Shown piece after piece: positions 36,542-47,473 of a stretch of DNA of 64,000 nt. The stretch comes from Bartonella alsatica (GTDB taxonomy: Bacteria; Pseudomonadota; Alphaproteobacteria; Rhizobiales; Rhizobiaceae): NCBI RefSeq assembly GCF_013388295.1, contig NZ_CP058235.1:411001-475000 (forward strand), written 5' to 3'. The first letter of the stretch is position 1, and each line of letters starts with the position of its first letter. A program made the translations under genes and the position numbers. The notes below the pieces were generated by a model. It did no database searches. It had not been told where the DNA came from and worked only from the letters and a program-made list of their open reading frames with translations.

Positions 36542-37282
36542 TCACCTAAATTTAACATCAAAATTAAAAAAATGAATTTCTCTTAAAAAGCCATAAAAAC
36601 ATAACGTTATAGCTGCCATAAATGCAATAATTAAAAAACACCAAAAAATTTTTTTAATAGAAGAACGTAAAAAAAAGACAGTTCTCTGAGATTTCTTTAA
36701 GGAAGGAGAGCAATCATCCTCAATACAACATCTAGATGCTTGAATATCAGAGCACCTTTCTTCTATTGTAGAATGTCCTACAATTTCCTCAGCTTCCTTT
36801 GCAAAAGGCTTTATGACATCAGGTGAAGAGCTTTTACTCCCTTGTTGTAACATATTTTCAAAATTTGTTGGGTTTGGTGTTATGCTGTTTTGTTTTGAAC
36901 AGTCTGATACTTTTTGGAGCAATAAGCGTTCTTGATTTCCCTCACCTGTCATATCAGCAAGCTTCTGTACAACAGAATCAAGCGATTTTGAACGAGACAC
37001 ACACCGTGTTATTGTTGCTTCTTCTAAGTTTTTTTTTTCGCTATGCAAACTCTGAATAAGCGTTTTAATCTGCTCTAAATATTCAAAAAGCTTTTTTTCT
37101 TTTTGGCGACGTATATAATGCTCAGCCAAAATTGCTCGACTAATGTCATCCAAATAAGATTTAAAACTCTCTTCCACAAAACTTTGTGATGTCGAATAAC
37201 GGGATGAATGCTTCATCTGCATTTGTGCATAAACAGAGCGTAATTTTTTAGCAATATCCGACATCGTGACTTCAGTTGACAT
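36542..37282 (-). CDS. hypothetical coiled-coil protein with C-terminal membrane anchor
   Basis: A protein of about 246 residues, largely polar and helical: a coiled coil around 'LFEYLEQIKTLIQSLHSEKKN', split here as residues 65-90, then a Ser/Lys-rich middle. A single membrane helix lies near the C-terminus (about 212-232), followed by a short basic tail. A TTG at 37366 would add 28 residues; I prefer the ATG at 37282, preceded by GAGGGA. No family was recognised. It may be genus-specific. Confidence 0.6.
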   Translation of the reverse strand: MSTEVTMSDIAKKLRSVYAQMQMKHSSRYSTSQSFVEESFKSYLDDISRAILAEHYIRRQKEKKLFEYLEQIKTLIQSLHSEKKNLEEATITRCVSRSKSLDSVVQKLADMTGEGNQERLLLQKVSDCSKQNSITPNPTNFENMLQQGSKSSSPDVIKPFAKEAEEIVGHSTIEERCSDIQASRCCIEDDCSPSLKKSQRTVFFLRSSIKKIFWCFLIIAFMAAITLCFYGFLREIHFFNFDVKFR

Positions 37283-37948
37283 GTCTTCCCTCTCTTTTTG
37301 CTCAACAACAAAAAAAGAAGGTTTTTTTTGTTCAACCTGCTTTACAGTATGGCTCTTCGTATTCAAAAACGCTACCCCTCATTGTATTTATAAACGCTAT
37401 GCTTCATTAATTTTCTGCAAAGAATCGCACAAGTAATAAGAAAGTGTGCTTTATTTTAGTAAATAGAGCTTTAAGAATTTCTAAAAATATCTAAATGAAT
37501 GATTTTCGATTTTCATATTCTCAAGATATTAATTGAGAAAGCACTACTCCCTTTTGCTTTTTTACACTCTTTCCATTACATACCTATTGCTCATTTTAAA
37601 CTGCGTATACGGAACGAAAAAAGGACATCTTCATTTTGCTATCTTAATATCATTGACCATTCTGTATCCTTTTTTATTTTAAGTTCTTTTAAAACTGTTT
37701 TACAAACTATGACAGAAGCATTCACTTGAAATGAAAGCTCATTTTTTTTACTTTTATTCAAAGGAAGATGACTATTATTTATTTAAAGTACACAGAAAAC
37801 AAAATAGAGATGAATAATCAAGCATAAGCAAACTTGAGAAAGCTTAGATAATGAGAAAATCAATTATGAGTAAACTTCCATTCTAAACAATTTGGTTTCT
37901 TCTTATTATTACTATAAGCTTGTACTCATACAAACGAAGAGGATCATC
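37283..37948. other. intergenic region upstream of etfB
   Basis: About 665 bases between divergent genes, with only chance-like frames. The ETF operon promoter should lie here, but no clear -35/-10 pair stands out. Confidence 0.5.
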
Positions 37949-38695
37949 ATGAAGATAATTGTCGCTGTCAAACGTGTTATTGATTATAACATCAAGATAC
38001 GCGTCAAATCTGATAGCACAGGCGTTGATCTGTCTCATGTAAAGATGTCTATGAACCCTTTTGATGAAATCGCTGTAGAAGAAGCAATCCGCCAAAAAGA
38101 ATCCGGAAAAATTTCAGAAGTTGTTCTTGTTTCAATTGGACCAGAGGCAGCACAAGAAACCTTACGAACAGGGCTTGCAATGGGAGCTGATCGTGCACTC
38201 CTTATAACAACAGAACAAACTCTTGACCCTCTAGCAATTGCTAAGATTCTCAAAGTCATTATTCATGAAGAAAAACCAGATATGGTCTTTTTGGGAAAAC
38301 AAGCCATTGACGACGATAGCAATCAAACCGGCCAAATGCTAGCAGCTCTTCTTGGTTGGGGACAAGCAACTTTTACCTCAAGTCTAAACATAGAAAATGG
38401 GCACGCAACTGTTATCCGCGAAGTAGATAATGGTACCCAAACCCTTTCCCTTCCCCTCCCTATAGTCATGACTGCTGACCTACGATTAAACGAACCGCGT
38501 TATATTTCTTTGCCCAACATTATGAAAGCAAAAAAGAAAACCATTGAACAAAAAGCTCTCGCTGACCTTGGCGTAGATACACAAGCGCGCTTCACAGTTC
38601 TTAGCGTTGAAGAACCAAAACCCCGTCAATCCGGTATCAAAATGGCTAATGTAGCAGAGCTGGTTAATGCGCTAAAACAAATAAATTGCATTTAA
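37949..38695 (+). CDS. etfB: electron transfer flavoprotein beta subunit
   Basis: EtfB binds AMP and, with EtfA, carries electrons from acyl-CoA and other flavin dehydrogenases to ETF:ubiquinone oxidoreductase. The 248-residue protein starts '[14 protein letters not shown]', has the partner-recognition region '[17 protein letters not shown]', the AMP-site '[20 protein letters not shown]' (split near residues 118-137) and '[13 protein letters not shown]'. I start at 37949, preceded by GAAGAGG; 19 upstream residues are not protein-like. It is the first gene of the etfB-etfA-oxidoreductase operon. Confidence 0.96.
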   Translation: MKIIVAVKRVIDYNIKIRVKSDSTGVDLSHVKMSMNPFDEIAVEEAIRQKESGKISEVVLVSIGPEAAQETLRTGLAMGADRALLITTEQTLDPLAIAKILKVIIHEEKPDMVFLGKQAIDDDSNQTGQMLAALLGWGQATFTSSLNIENGHATVIREVDNGTQTLSLPLPIVMTADLRLNEPRYISLPNIMKAKKKTIEQKALADLGVDTQARFTVLSVEEPKPRQSGIKMANVAELVNALKQINCI

Positions 38696-38746
38696 TGTTC
38701 GACAACTAATGGATCAAAAATAACACTGTATAAAAAGGTAAAACTT

Positions 38747-39667
38747 ATGGCAATTCTTTTATTAGCCGAACATAACGTAGAAGAAACTGCAAAAGCACTA
38801 ACAGCTGCTCGAGCAATCAGTAACAATATTGATATTTTAGTTTGTGGAAACAAGATTCAAACAATCGCCGAAAATAGCGCGAAACTCTCTGGTGTACGAC
38901 AAATTCTTGTCGCTGAAGCTGATTATTTAGCACATCAACTCGCTGAACCTATGGCTAATACAATTGTCAAATTAGCGAATGATTATGATGTAATCATGGC
39001 TGCCTCTACCAGTACCGGCAAAAATGTAATGCCACGTGTGGCTGCTCTTCTTGATCTTATACAAATTTCAGACATTATTGCTGTTATTGCACCCGATACC
39101 TTCAAACGACCAATTTATGCAGGGAATGCACTCGAAACTATACGTACCCATGATCGTCAAAAAGTTATAACAGTTCGTACAGCCTCTTTCACACCATCAC
39201 TCTTCCAAAATAACACTGCTCCCATTAAAACAATAACACCAGCTCCTAATCCAAATCTTTCTTCTTTTATAAAAGAAGAAACCAACAAAAGTGATCGTCC
39301 CAATCTTACCTCAGCCCGTGTTATTATATCAGGAGGACGTGGTCTCGGTTCACAAGAACAATTTATGGCACTCCTTCTCCCCCTTGCAAACAAGCTAGAA
39401 GCAGCTTTAGGTGCAAGCCGTGCAGCAGTTGATGCCGGCTATGCCCCTAATGATTGGCAAATTGGACAAACAGGAAAAGTCGTTGCTCCTGAACTTTATA
39501 TAGCCGTTGGCATTTCCGGTGCAATCCAGCATTTAGCCGGTATAATGGATGCAAAAGTTATCGTAGCCATTAATAAAGACCCAGAAGCTCCCATCATGCA
39601 AATTGCTGATTATGCCCTTGTAGGCGATCTTCACCAGATTATTCCAGAGCTAAAGAAAGCTTTATAA
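38747..39667 (+). CDS. etfA: electron transfer flavoprotein alpha subunit
   Basis: EtfA holds the FAD of ETF. The 306-residue protein has an N-terminal domain (residues 1-185) and the C-terminal FAD domain with '[13 protein letters not shown]', '[17 protein letters not shown]', '[17 protein letters not shown]' and '[14 protein letters not shown]'. It follows etfB by 51 bases. Its last codons are duplicated just downstream (see 39671-39826). Length and motifs are normal, so the protein should be functional. Confidence 0.96.
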   Translation: MAILLLAEHNVEETAKALTAARAISNNIDILVCGNKIQTIAENSAKLSGVRQILVAEADYLAHQLAEPMANTIVKLANDYDVIMAASTSTGKNVMPRVAALLDLIQISDIIAVIAPDTFKRPIYAGNALETIRTHDRQKVITVRTASFTPSLFQNNTAPIKTITPAPNPNLSSFIKEETNKSDRPNLTSARVIISGGRGLGSQEQFMALLLPLANKLEAALGASRAAVDAGYAPNDWQIGQTGKVVAPELYIAVGISGAIQHLAGIMDAKVIVAINKDPEAPIMQIADYALVGDLHQIIPELKKAL

Positions 39668-39670
39668 ACT

Positions 39671-39826
39671 ATGAATACACCCCTGCATTATCAACGTGAA
39701 ACTATGGAATTTGACAGAGTGATTGCCGAAGCGGGATTTACAGAACTCTTCTCTATACAGATTGCCGACGATGTCCGTGTAATTGATCTTTACCAAATTA
39801 TTCCAAAGTCGGAGAAAACTTTATAA
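39671..39826 (+). pseudogene. chimeric mini-ORF from tandem duplication (oxidoreductase start fused to EtfA end)
   Basis: A 51-codon open frame. The first 16 codons copy the N-terminus of the ETF:ubiquinone oxidoreductase gene ('MNTPLHYQRETMEFD' against 'MNTPQQYHRESMEFD'). The last about 20 codons copy the EtfA C-terminus ('IADDVRVIDLYQIIP' against '[15 protein letters not shown]'). The repeat period is 159 bases. The copy keeps an intact frame and the same start context. It is most likely a leftover of unequal recombination. Translation is possible because it retains the upstream sequence used by the real gene. Confidence 0.7.
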
Positions 39827-39829
39827 ACC

Positions 39830-41491
39830 ATGAATACACCTCAGCAATATCACCGCGAAAGTATGGAATTTGACATAGTAATTGTAGGAGCAGGACCTGC
39901 AGGACTTTCTGCCGCAATTCGTCTAAAACAGATCAACCCCGAACTTTCTGTCATAATCGTTGAAAAAGGCACTGAAGTTGGTGCACATATTCTGTCTGGT
40001 GCAATCGTTGATCCTATTGGCATTGATACACTCTTACCAGAATGGAGAAACGAACATGATCATCCCTTCAAAACACCTGTCACCAAGGATCAATTTTTTT
40101 TCCTAAAGCCCAAACGAGCTACAGCATTTCCTAATATTCTTCGCCCAAAAATCTTATCAAATAATGGATGCTATATTGTTTCACTCGGTGATGTTTGCCG
40201 TTGGCTAAGTAAAAAAGCCGAAGCACTCGGTGTCGAAATTTATCCTGGTTTTTCGATAACGGAAACTATCCAGAACGATCATGGAGCCATCATTGGTGTT
40301 CTCACAAGTGATATGGGCCTTAACAAAGATGGAAGTCCTGGAAAAAATTATATTCCTGGCATAGCTTTATTAGCTAAATATACTCTGATTGCGGAAGGAG
40401 CACGTGGCTCTCTTGCTAAACAGCTGATACAGAAATTTGATCTTAGCAAAAACCGTGAACCGCAAAAGTTTGGTCTCGGTCTCAAAGAGCTTTGGGAAGT
40501 TGATCCCAAAAAACATAAACTTGGTTTAGTTCAACATTTCACCGGTTGGCCCTTAGACGATAATACTGGTGGCGGTGGTTTTCTGTATCACCAAGAAAAT
40601 AATTTAATTTCTGTTGGTTTTGTTGTACACTTAGATTATAAAAATCCTTATCTTTCTCCCTTCGAAGAATTTCAACGTTTTAAAACACACCCTAAACTCT
40701 GTGAGATTTTCAAAGGTGCAAAACGCCTTTCCTATGGTGCACGCGCCATAAGCGAAGGTGGTTGGCAATCTGTACCAAAACTTACTTTTCCTGGAGGAGC
40801 ACTTATTGGCTGTTCTGCTGGTTTTGTCAATGTCCCACGTATCAAAGGATCACACAATGCCATCTTATCTGGCATATTAGCAGCGGATAAAATCGTTACA
40901 GCTCTCGCACAAGGTCGCGCCCACGATGAAGTCAAAGCAATCGAAGAACATTGGCGCAAAGGCCCTATTGGCAAAGATCTTTATCAAGTCCGCAATGCCA
41001 AACCACTTTGGACAAAATACGGCACAAAATACGGAATAAAGATTGCCGGCTTTGATATATGGTGGCAACAACTGTTTGGATTTTCTTTATTCAAAACACT
41101 ATCTCATGGAAAAGCAGATTATGAATATCTTGAGCCAGCAGAAAAATTTCAACCCATTGCTTACCCAAAACCAGATGGTATTATAACCTTTGATCGCCTC
41201 TCCAGTATCGCACTTTCTAATACGCACCATGAAGAAAACCAACCTTGCCATTTAAAAATAGCCTCATTAGAAAAACAAAAAAACATCGAATATGCAATCT
41301 ATGGAGGACCTTCCACACGCTACTGCCCTGCTGCTGTTTACGAATGGCTAGGACATAATGGCTGCGAAACTTATGTTATCAACGCTTCAAACTGCATACA
41401 TTGCAAAACCTGCGATATCAAGGACCCGAACCAAAATATCAATTGGACCTGTCCACAAGGTAATGATGGACCACTTTATCTCAATATGTAA
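39830..41491 (+). CDS. electron transfer flavoprotein:ubiquinone oxidoreductase
   Basis: A 553-residue membrane-associated enzyme that passes electrons from reduced ETF to ubiquinone. It shows the N-terminal FAD motif 'VIVGAGPAGLSAAIRL', 'HILSGAIVDPIGIDTLLP' (positions about 52-70), the quinone-binding region 'KLTFPGGALIGCSAGFVN' and a C-terminal [4Fe-4S] site formed by 'RYCPAAVYEW', 'NCIHCKTCDIKDP' and 'WTCPQG'. Length is normal (about 550). Start context ('TTATAAACCATG') duplicates that of the chimeric mini-ORF upstream. Last gene of the ETF operon; no terminator seen. Confidence 0.96.
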   Translation: MNTPQQYHRESMEFDIVIVGAGPAGLSAAIRLKQINPELSVIIVEKGTEVGAHILSGAIVDPIGIDTLLPEWRNEHDHPFKTPVTKDQFFFLKPKRATAFPNILRPKILSNNGCYIVSLGDVCRWLSKKAEALGVEIYPGFSITETIQNDHGAIIGVLTSDMGLNKDGSPGKNYIPGIALLAKYTLIAEGARGSLAKQLIQKFDLSKNREPQKFGLGLKELWEVDPKKHKLGLVQHFTGWPLDDNTGGGGFLYHQENNLISVGFVVHLDYKNPYLSPFEEFQRFKTHPKLCEIFKGAKRLSYGARAISEGGWQSVPKLTFPGGALIGCSAGFVNVPRIKGSHNAILSGILAADKIVTALAQGRAHDEVKAIEEHWRKGPIGKDLYQVRNAKPLWTKYGTKYGIKIAGFDIWWQQLFGFSLFKTLSHGKADYEYLEPAEKFQPIAYPKPDGIITFDRLSSIALSNTHHEENQPCHLKIASLEKQKNIEYAIYGGPSTRYCPAAVYEWLGHNGCETYVINASNCIHCKTCDIKDPNQNINWTCPQGNDGPLYLNM

Positions 41492-42374
41492 TTATTATTC
41501 CTATTACTAAAATCAGAATTCCATCCAATACCTTCAATGCACAAGTTCTTTCACAACGTGAACCTATTCCATTATCACTCTATACTAGAATACTTTCACA
41601 CTAGCATATCATTTTTCTCATCAGATATTTTATAAGATCCTGTTATTAATTTTTTTATCTATCAAGAACAAAACAATAACTAAAATATTCTGATCATTCT
41701 TGCTATAAAAAAACAAACTATCGCCTACCTTCACTATTTTTTTAATTCGGCGTTACAATCTTCAAGAACATTCACAGCAATAATTCTTTAAAGAGTAGCG
41801 ATTGTATAATGCTCCACGCTTTTGTTTTTATCGTTCTTTTCTTCACTAAATACAACACGCCTCTGCACAGCTCATTTACCAACTGTTTTTTAAAAGACAT
41901 TTAAACATAATCCAAGCTCATATCACAGAGTACCCAATAAAAGATATAAAGCAAAATTCACTGAACATAACTATTTATTTACATTTATGAAAGTACAAGA
42001 CAGCAGTGTCATCCTATCTTCTCAACTCAAAAATTGCATCTATTTTTACACTTAAGTAGTTTATAAGAAGCAATTTTTCCCCTCACTAAACGATTTTTTT
42101 TACACACATTAATACCCTCTTGTAACTATACAAGCCAAATGTTTTTTGATTCATGATAAGAGAAATTGAAATAAAAAAATCTTTCTTCCCTCAAGCTGCA
42201 CACAGCAAATTATCTTTATAAATCAATTTATTCTTGTAGGAAAATCCTGAATATTAATCTTCATACCTTTTAAATATGTATAGCAGCCAATTTTGTAGAT
42301 CTGGATTCATGCAACACTAAACAAGCACATAATATCACTCTTATGAGATCAGAAAAAAATCTTGATCCAGCATT
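41492..42374. other. long gene-poor region
   Basis: About 880 AT-rich bases between convergent genes. All frames are short. No RNA gene, repeat or recognisable pseudogene was found. Confidence 0.5.
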
Positions 42375-43166
42375 TTAATGTGTAAATGGAGCATTTATTT
42401 TTTGCAAAGTAGTCTCAAGAGCTGTAGTTAAAGCACTTCTCCCCCCTTGACAAGAAAAACAGTTCGACAAAAGCTCATTTGTTCCCCCTTTGGTGGAAAA
42501 CTCTTTCTCAAGCCGTGCAAAATCAAGAGAAACAGGACAATCACTTGCTATAATTTTGCGCATTTCATCCGTAAGATTTCCAAACATCATGGCAAGAAAA
42601 TTTGCTGATTGCTGCTTCTTTAACCCCTGTGTTATAAACCATCGATGTGCTGTTTCTATAAAATTAAAATAAACCCCCATAAGCGAACCAGCAGTCATGA
42701 AAAGATTAAACTGTTCTTCCGCATCCAACACCACTGTACCACCCAAAGCATCAAATAGTCTACGTAAAAATGGATGATCAGGATAAATTGGTGTCAAATT
42801 TTTACATTCTGCCACAAAAGGAAGCGGAACAGCACGATAAACTTTATGGTTGATCCATTCTTCAACTTCTGCTGCTTTTGCCATGGCAAGCACAGAAACC
42901 ACAAGCTGTTCTGGATGAAAACGAAGAGAACGCAAGACCTCTTCTGCAATTTGGTTGGGCAAGCAAAGAAAAATACAATCACTAACATCTAACAATCTTT
43001 GATTGTTTTCAGCAATTATAACCTTACTATAATTGTGCGAAAGGCGCTCTGCTATTTGCACATTACGAGGTGAAATAACAACAGAAGGAATATCAAAAGC
43101 GCTTATCATTAAACCTTCAACCATTGAAGCACTGATTTTACCCGTTCCTAAAAAACCAATTTTCAT
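42375..43166 (-). CDS. pyrroline-5-carboxylate reductase-like (ProC family) protein
   Basis: A 263-residue NAD(P)-binding protein. 'KIGFLGTGKISASMVEGL' is the N-terminal Rossmann motif of the ProC fold, followed by 'VSVLAMAKAAEVEEWI' and 'RAVPLPFVAE' where ProC has its substrate loop ('R.MPN.P'). The C-terminal helical dimerisation region with 'TKGGTNELL' corresponds to the ProC 'SPGGTT' motif. Replacement of MPN by VPL and the remote C-terminus suggest a paralogue with altered activity rather than the main proline enzyme. Cytoplasmic; not in an obvious operon. Confidence 0.8.
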   Translation of the reverse strand: MKIGFLGTGKISASMVEGLMISAFDIPSVVISPRNVQIAERLSHNYSKVIIAENNQRLLDVSDCIFLCLPNQIAEEVLRSLRFHPEQLVVSVLAMAKAAEVEEWINHKVYRAVPLPFVAECKNLTPIYPDHPFLRRLFDALGGTVVLDAEEQFNLFMTAGSLMGVYFNFIETAHRWFITQGLKKQQSANFLAMMFGNLTDEMRKIIASDCPVSLDFARLEKEFSTKGGTNELLSNCFSCQGGRSALTTALETTLQKINAPFTH

Positions 43167-43220
43167 TTCTAAACCTCGGACTCATAATTTCAAAGGAAGC
43201 TCAACCAACGCTTTATCATT

Positions 43221-43466
43221 TTAACTAACATAAACACTAATTGAGGAAGCAACACATAACATAGCAAAAATAATCAATCCCAAATAGACTTTGGGCTTAT
43301 CAAAAAGAACTGCAAAAGCAGAAAACCAACCAACAATAGCACTCGCTAATGCAAATAAAAAACCTGGTTTATTCATGAGTACAATATGTATTGCCATTAA
43401 ACCACCAATAATCAACGCTCCAAAAACAATCAATAAACCCGTCGCAAACTTTTCATAATCGTCCAT
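43221..43466 (-). CDS. small inner-membrane protein, unknown
   Basis: An 81-residue protein with two to three hydrophobic helices (about residues 8-30, 35-53 and 60-80) and hardly any soluble part. A clear ribosome binding site (AAGGAG, 6 bases from ATG) supports it as a real gene. No family was recognised. Confidence 0.65.
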   Translation of the reverse strand: MDDYEKFATGLLIVFGALIIGGLMAIHIVLMNKPGFLFALASAIVGWFSAFAVLFDKPKVYLGLIIFAMLCVASSISVYVS

Positions 43467-43570
43467 ATTTCACTCCTTATAGCACTTATATTGTTACGCA
43501 TTTTTCTAACCAATATGTATATGAAACAAAGTCTTTTCCATCTACCATGGTTACAACAGTATAGAAACTC

Positions 43571-43939
43571 TTATTTATCAGATGTAAAAAATGCCGGAAT
43601 ATGCTGCGGCCAACGCCAAGGCAAAATTGCGATTAAATCAAAGCGTACACACAAAATAGCACGATCTTTTTGCCGTGCTAACCAAATATCAGCTGCTGAC
43701 TCGATGCGCTTCTCATTTACCCGAGAAACTGCGGCCATTGCTTCAGCTAATGTTGAACGCGCTTTTACCTCAACAATTAAAACAAGATTTCCACGCCGTG
43801 CAATTAAATCAATTTCACCACACTTTGTTCTAAAACGAATTTCAGCAATGTGAAATCCTTTGAGTCGCAACCACCAAGCAGCCCATTTTTCTGCACGAAC
43901 ACCTCGATAAAAAGACTTTTGCCTGTGCTTTTTTTGCAT
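43571..43939 (-). CDS. UPF0102/YraN family nuclease-like protein
   Basis: A protein of about 122 residues with the UPF0102 core '[17 protein letters not shown]' and the endonuclease-like motif '[22 protein letters not shown]' (split near residues 37-60; conserved Glu, Asp, Glu-Val-Lys). Family members are thought to be restriction-endonuclease-fold proteins linked to recombination, with no firm activity. It follows rsmI directly, a widely conserved pair. A GTG at 43951 overlapping the rsmI stop is an alternative start. Confidence 0.88.
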   Translation of the reverse strand: MQKKHRQKSFYRGVRAEKWAAWWLRLKGFHIAEIRFRTKCGEIDLIARRGNLVLIVEVKARSTLAEAMAAVSRVNEKRIESAADIWLARQKDRAILCVRFDLIAILPWRWPQHIPAFFTSDK

Positions 43940-43943
43940 AAGC

Positions 43944-44831
43944 TCATGCACCCTTTAAAAAATTCAACCGTTGAAAAAGTTCTTGCTTTTTTAAACCTGT
44001 CTTTTTTACAGCCAAAGCAGCTGCCTTAGAAGCAGAATGGACACCAGCCAATTCTAATAATATTTCATCAATTTCTTGCTCATTCATCACTTCCAAAGAG
44101 GGAAGTGCTTGTCCAACAAGTACAACAATTTCTCCACGAATATGTACCTGTTTTCTATAACTTTCCAATAAATTACCTAAATTGGAAACATTGACTGTTT
44201 CAAATTTTTTTGTTAATTCACGACAGATTGCAGCAGGGCGATCAGCAGAAAAGAAAGAAACCATATCCTGTAAAGTCTCAACAAGACGATGCGGCGATTC
44301 ATAAAAAACCAAAGTCGCAGGAATAGTTTTTAATTGTTCTAACCTCTTTTGCCGTTGTATCTTACGTGCACTCAAAAAACCTGCAAAGAAGAAACTATCT
44401 GTAGGAAGCCCCGTCGTGACAAGAGCAGCTAAAAGAGCTGATGCACCAGGGATCGGAACGATTTTATAATTAGCTTTGCGTGCTTCTTCTACCAAACGAA
44501 ATCCAGGATCAGAAATCAACGGTGTTCCAGCATCTGATACAAGTGCTACAGTTTTATTTTCTGCCAAAGCTGCTAATAACTTCGGTCCAGCCTTTTGTAC
44601 ATTATATTCGTGATAAAGAAAGGTTTTTTTCTCAATACCATAGCGTTCCAACAAAACACGTGTCACCCGCGTATCTTCACACGCTAATATATCAACTCCT
44701 GCAAGCACTTGCAAAGCACGAAGCGTGATATCTGCAAGATTTCCAATAGGCGTTGCTACAAGATAAAGCCCTGGCTCTATAACAGGTGCAGAATAAGCAT
44801 GTGCACCTATAAAATATGCTTTTTCACGCAT
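43944..44831 (-). CDS. rsmI: 16S rRNA 2'-O-methyltransferase RsmI
   Basis: RsmI methylates the ribose of C1402 in 16S rRNA using SAM. The protein has '[20 protein letters not shown]' (split at about residues 20-40), '[12 protein letters not shown]', '[16 protein letters not shown]' and '[12 protein letters not shown]', all characteristic of the tetrapyrrole-methylase-fold RsmI family. I start at 44831 (295 residues, the usual length); the frame is open to a GTG at 44927, and start choice is uncertain. It leads the yraN gene. Cytoplasmic, assignment firm. Confidence 0.93.
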   Translation of the reverse strand: MREKAYFIGAHAYSAPVIEPGLYLVATPIGNLADITLRALQVLAGVDILACEDTRVTRVLLERYGIEKKTFLYHEYNVQKAGPKLLAALAENKTVALVSDAGTPLISDPGFRLVEEARKANYKIVPIPGASALLAALVTTGLPTDSFFFAGFLSARKIQRQKRLEQLKTIPATLVFYESPHRLVETLQDMVSFFSADRPAAICRELTKKFETVNVSNLGNLLESYRKQVHIRGEIVVLVGQALPSLEVMNEQEIDEILLELAGVHSASKAAALAVKKTGLKKQELFQRLNFLKGA

Positions 44832-44927
44832 GTTTTTCTCATATCCAAATAACTTCTCTCCACCAGCTCTAAACACGGTGTTGCTCATAATCAAAGCTAT
44901 ATCTACTACAATTTTCTTTCCCGGCAC

Positions 44928-45769
44928 GAAAAGATTAAGCGCTTAAACCAACTTTGCACCACAATAAAGCGGCTTTCCTCAATATCTAACGCCTTTCTTG
45001 GCATTATAATTCGTTTTGATCATCATTATTACTTCCAGGAGAATAAATCTTGGCATACCAATATCATGCCTAATAATCTCCCATAAAAGCTGCACTGCAA
45101 AAGCCAAAGAAACAATTGTCCTATTCCTACTTTCCCACTTATTTTACTCTTTGAAGGTTAAGTTTTCCAGACCATTCTTACAACCCGCATTTTTAAAAAT
45201 AACCTCATCTATCAGTTTCAATACGACCACCTCCCAAAAACATACATCGTTACTTTTAGCAACATTAACAACTGGTTAGGTCATCGTTGAAAAGCACAAA
45301 CGTACTATATCAGATTCCCCTTTGCAAAATTCCAAAAAATCTTTGCAAGCCTATAATTAATATCCAGGAACTTTATATAGAAAATACTTTTTTACAGTTG
45401 AACGAACAACAATTTATATTATGAACAGCTTAAAATATACTAATATTTTCTTTAAATTGGCTATTTTAAAACCACCTTTTGGAAAACCTTCTACAGTTTA
45501 TAAAATTTTTCCTAAACTTGTTCTCATTTTCTATATAATTTTTCTTAATGTGAAGTCCAATATCTCTTTTGCTCCACCTTATTGAGTTTCTTTATACAGT
45601 TTAGGATATCCCCCTTTACATCATCCAATCAGATGATCGATTTTGCGTTTATTTAACCTTTGGAACATCTCATCTAACAATAAGGTACACACACTGAAAA
45701 TACCAATAAAACAGGCTTTTTATCTTTTAAATTATTGTCTTTTAGCAGACTCTATTAAAAAATGTAAAT
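44928..45769. other. gene-poor region containing one copy of a dispersed repeat
   Basis: About 840 AT-rich bases. Positions 45470-45615 resemble 53657-53796 (see repeat entries). The rest holds no supported gene. Confidence 0.55.
45470..45615 (+). repeat. dispersed intergenic repeat, copy A
   Basis: Shares with 53657-53796 the core 'accttctacagtttat' and downstream matched blocks 'cctaaNNttgttct', 'atctctt' and 'ctccacct' at conserved spacing over about 130 bases. Degenerate; origin unknown. Confidence 0.65.
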
Positions 45770-46864
45770 TTAAAAGAATTTGTTTTTTATCTGATCCACA
45801 ATCGAACGATAAAGCTTAGCATACTCCTCATCAGGCTTAGCAATAAAGATTGGCACGCCATCATCTGAAGAAGATCGTAAGGCTCCATCAAGCGGCACTT
45901 CTGCTAAGAGAGGAATCCCTCGGCGTTCGGCTTCTACACGCGTACCACCATAACCAAAAATATCGTAACGCTTCCGCGTATCAGGAGCAATAAAATAACT
46001 CATATTCTCAATAAATCCTAAAATGGGAACATCAACTTTCATGAACATTTCTATCGCTTTACGCGCGTCAACCAAAGCAAGATCCTGCGGAGTAGAAACA
46101 ATCAACGCCCCCGTTAAATGCACCTGTTGAGCAAGCGTTAATTGTGCATCCCCTGTACCCGGCGGCATATCAACCACCAAAATATCCAGAGTCCCCCATA
46201 AAACATCTCTTAACAATTGCGTCACGGCCGCCATTACCATAGGACCACGCCATACCACAGGCTTTTCCTCCTCAATCAAAAATCCCATCGACATTAATTT
46301 AAGGCCAAATTTTTCAAGAGGTCGAAACTTTTTCCCATCAACGAGCTGTGGTTTTTGGTTAACAAGTCCTGTCAAACGGGGTAAAGATGGACCATAGATA
46401 TCCGCATCCATCAAACCTATTTTGAAACCAGAATCTTGTAAAGCTAAAGCGATATTTATCGCCATTGTGGATTTGCCTACTCCCCCCTTTCCAGAAGCGA
46501 CCGCAATCACATGCCGCACACCTTCTATGGGCATTTTCGCAGGCAATCCATTTAATTTCCGTTTTTGTGCAGAAAAAACTGTATCTCTACGCATCTGAGA
46601 AAATATTTTCGTTTTTTTTTCTGCTGTAAGCGTGATAACAACAGATTCAACCCCATCCATAGCTCCCACAATTTCCTCAGCAGTACGACGCAATGCTTCC
46701 CATTCTTGCATACGTCCATCCGGAACTGTAATGGAAAAAAAAACTTTTCCATGAACAATTAATATTTCTGAAAGAAGCCCCAATGAAATAATATTGCCTT
46801 CAGAATCCGGTACTTTGACTTTATATAACACATTGCGGATATCTTCACTTGTGATAGGATTCAC
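45770..46864 (-). CDS. mrp: Mrp/ApbC-family iron-sulfur carrier ATPase
   Basis: A 364-residue cytoplasmic P-loop ATPase with an N-terminal DUF59/FSCA domain (about residues 1-85) and the ParA-like domain. That domain shows deviant Walker A 'GKGGVGKSTMAINIALAL', 'MDADIYGPSLPRL', 'DMPPGTGDAQLTLAQ' and 'GFIENMSYF'. Family members help assemble or carry [4Fe-4S] clusters. The CxxC present in many members after 'ENMSY' is absent here (the segment reads 'FIAPDTRKRYDIFG'), a variant usual in alphaproteobacteria. No partner gene adjoins it. Confidence 0.93.
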   Translation of the reverse strand: MNPITSEDIRNVLYKVKVPDSEGNIISLGLLSEILIVHGKVFFSITVPDGRMQEWEALRRTAEEIVGAMDGVESVVITLTAEKKTKIFSQMRRDTVFSAQKRKLNGLPAKMPIEGVRHVIAVASGKGGVGKSTMAINIALALQDSGFKIGLMDADIYGPSLPRLTGLVNQKPQLVDGKKFRPLEKFGLKLMSMGFLIEEEKPVVWRGPMVMAAVTQLLRDVLWGTLDILVVDMPPGTGDAQLTLAQQVHLTGALIVSTPQDLALVDARKAIEMFMKVDVPILGFIENMSYFIAPDTRKRYDIFGYGGTRVEAERRGIPLLAEVPLDGALRSSSDDGVPIFIAKPDEEYAKLYRSIVDQIKNKFF

Positions 46865-47473
46865 ACTTTTTCCTCTCTATACAAATGTCCCCCAATATAG
46901 CGATAAAGACCCTAAAACTTCAACTTAACCACCTGAAATTTCGCACTTTGTTAAAAACTATATTATCAAAGTATAAACATCTTATAACTTATCTCTTTTA
47001 AAAGACAAAACCAATCTCAAATAAAAAAACTCATGCGTTAATCTTATATAAAATCCCATTAAATATGTTTTTTGTACAATCACGTCATGAATTTTATAAG
47101 CCACGTTAACAGCTAAAACTGAACAAACTTCTTATAAAACAAGTATGCTTTACTACAATCATCCAATAACAAACCACCATTCTTTCTTACTCCTTGAATA
47201 CATTTTGAGCATTCAATTGCACTATACAAAGAAATAACTGCAAATCGAGAGATTGTAACCAACAATTATTCTCCCTAAATTTTTAAGTATCAGGAATAAA
47301 ATATACATTGATCATAGAATTTTGATATTTTTTTAAGAGAGAGAAAATAATCTAAGATTGACTTTTTTTATGTTTTTCCTTATGGATTGGCGATTGTATA
47401 ATAAGATAAGATTGTTCATAGTACATAATTGCCATAGAATTAAGAAGGGCCGCGTTTGGCGGTATAGAAATGA
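46865..47473. other. divergent intergenic region mrp/rpmH
   Basis: About 610 bases, no gene. A possible rpmH promoter is TTGACT (47358-47363), 17-base spacer, TATGGA (47381-47386); a separate TATAAT lies at 47397-47402. Both are tentative. Confidence 0.4.

Noticed and set aside
37499..37729. 76-codon frame upstream of etfB
   Set aside because: Phe/Ser/Leu-rich translation of AT-rich spacer with no ribosome binding site.
45016..45279. 87-codon frame between rsmI and mrp
   Set aside because: Ser/Thr/Ile-rich chance composition and no ribosome binding site or recognised family.
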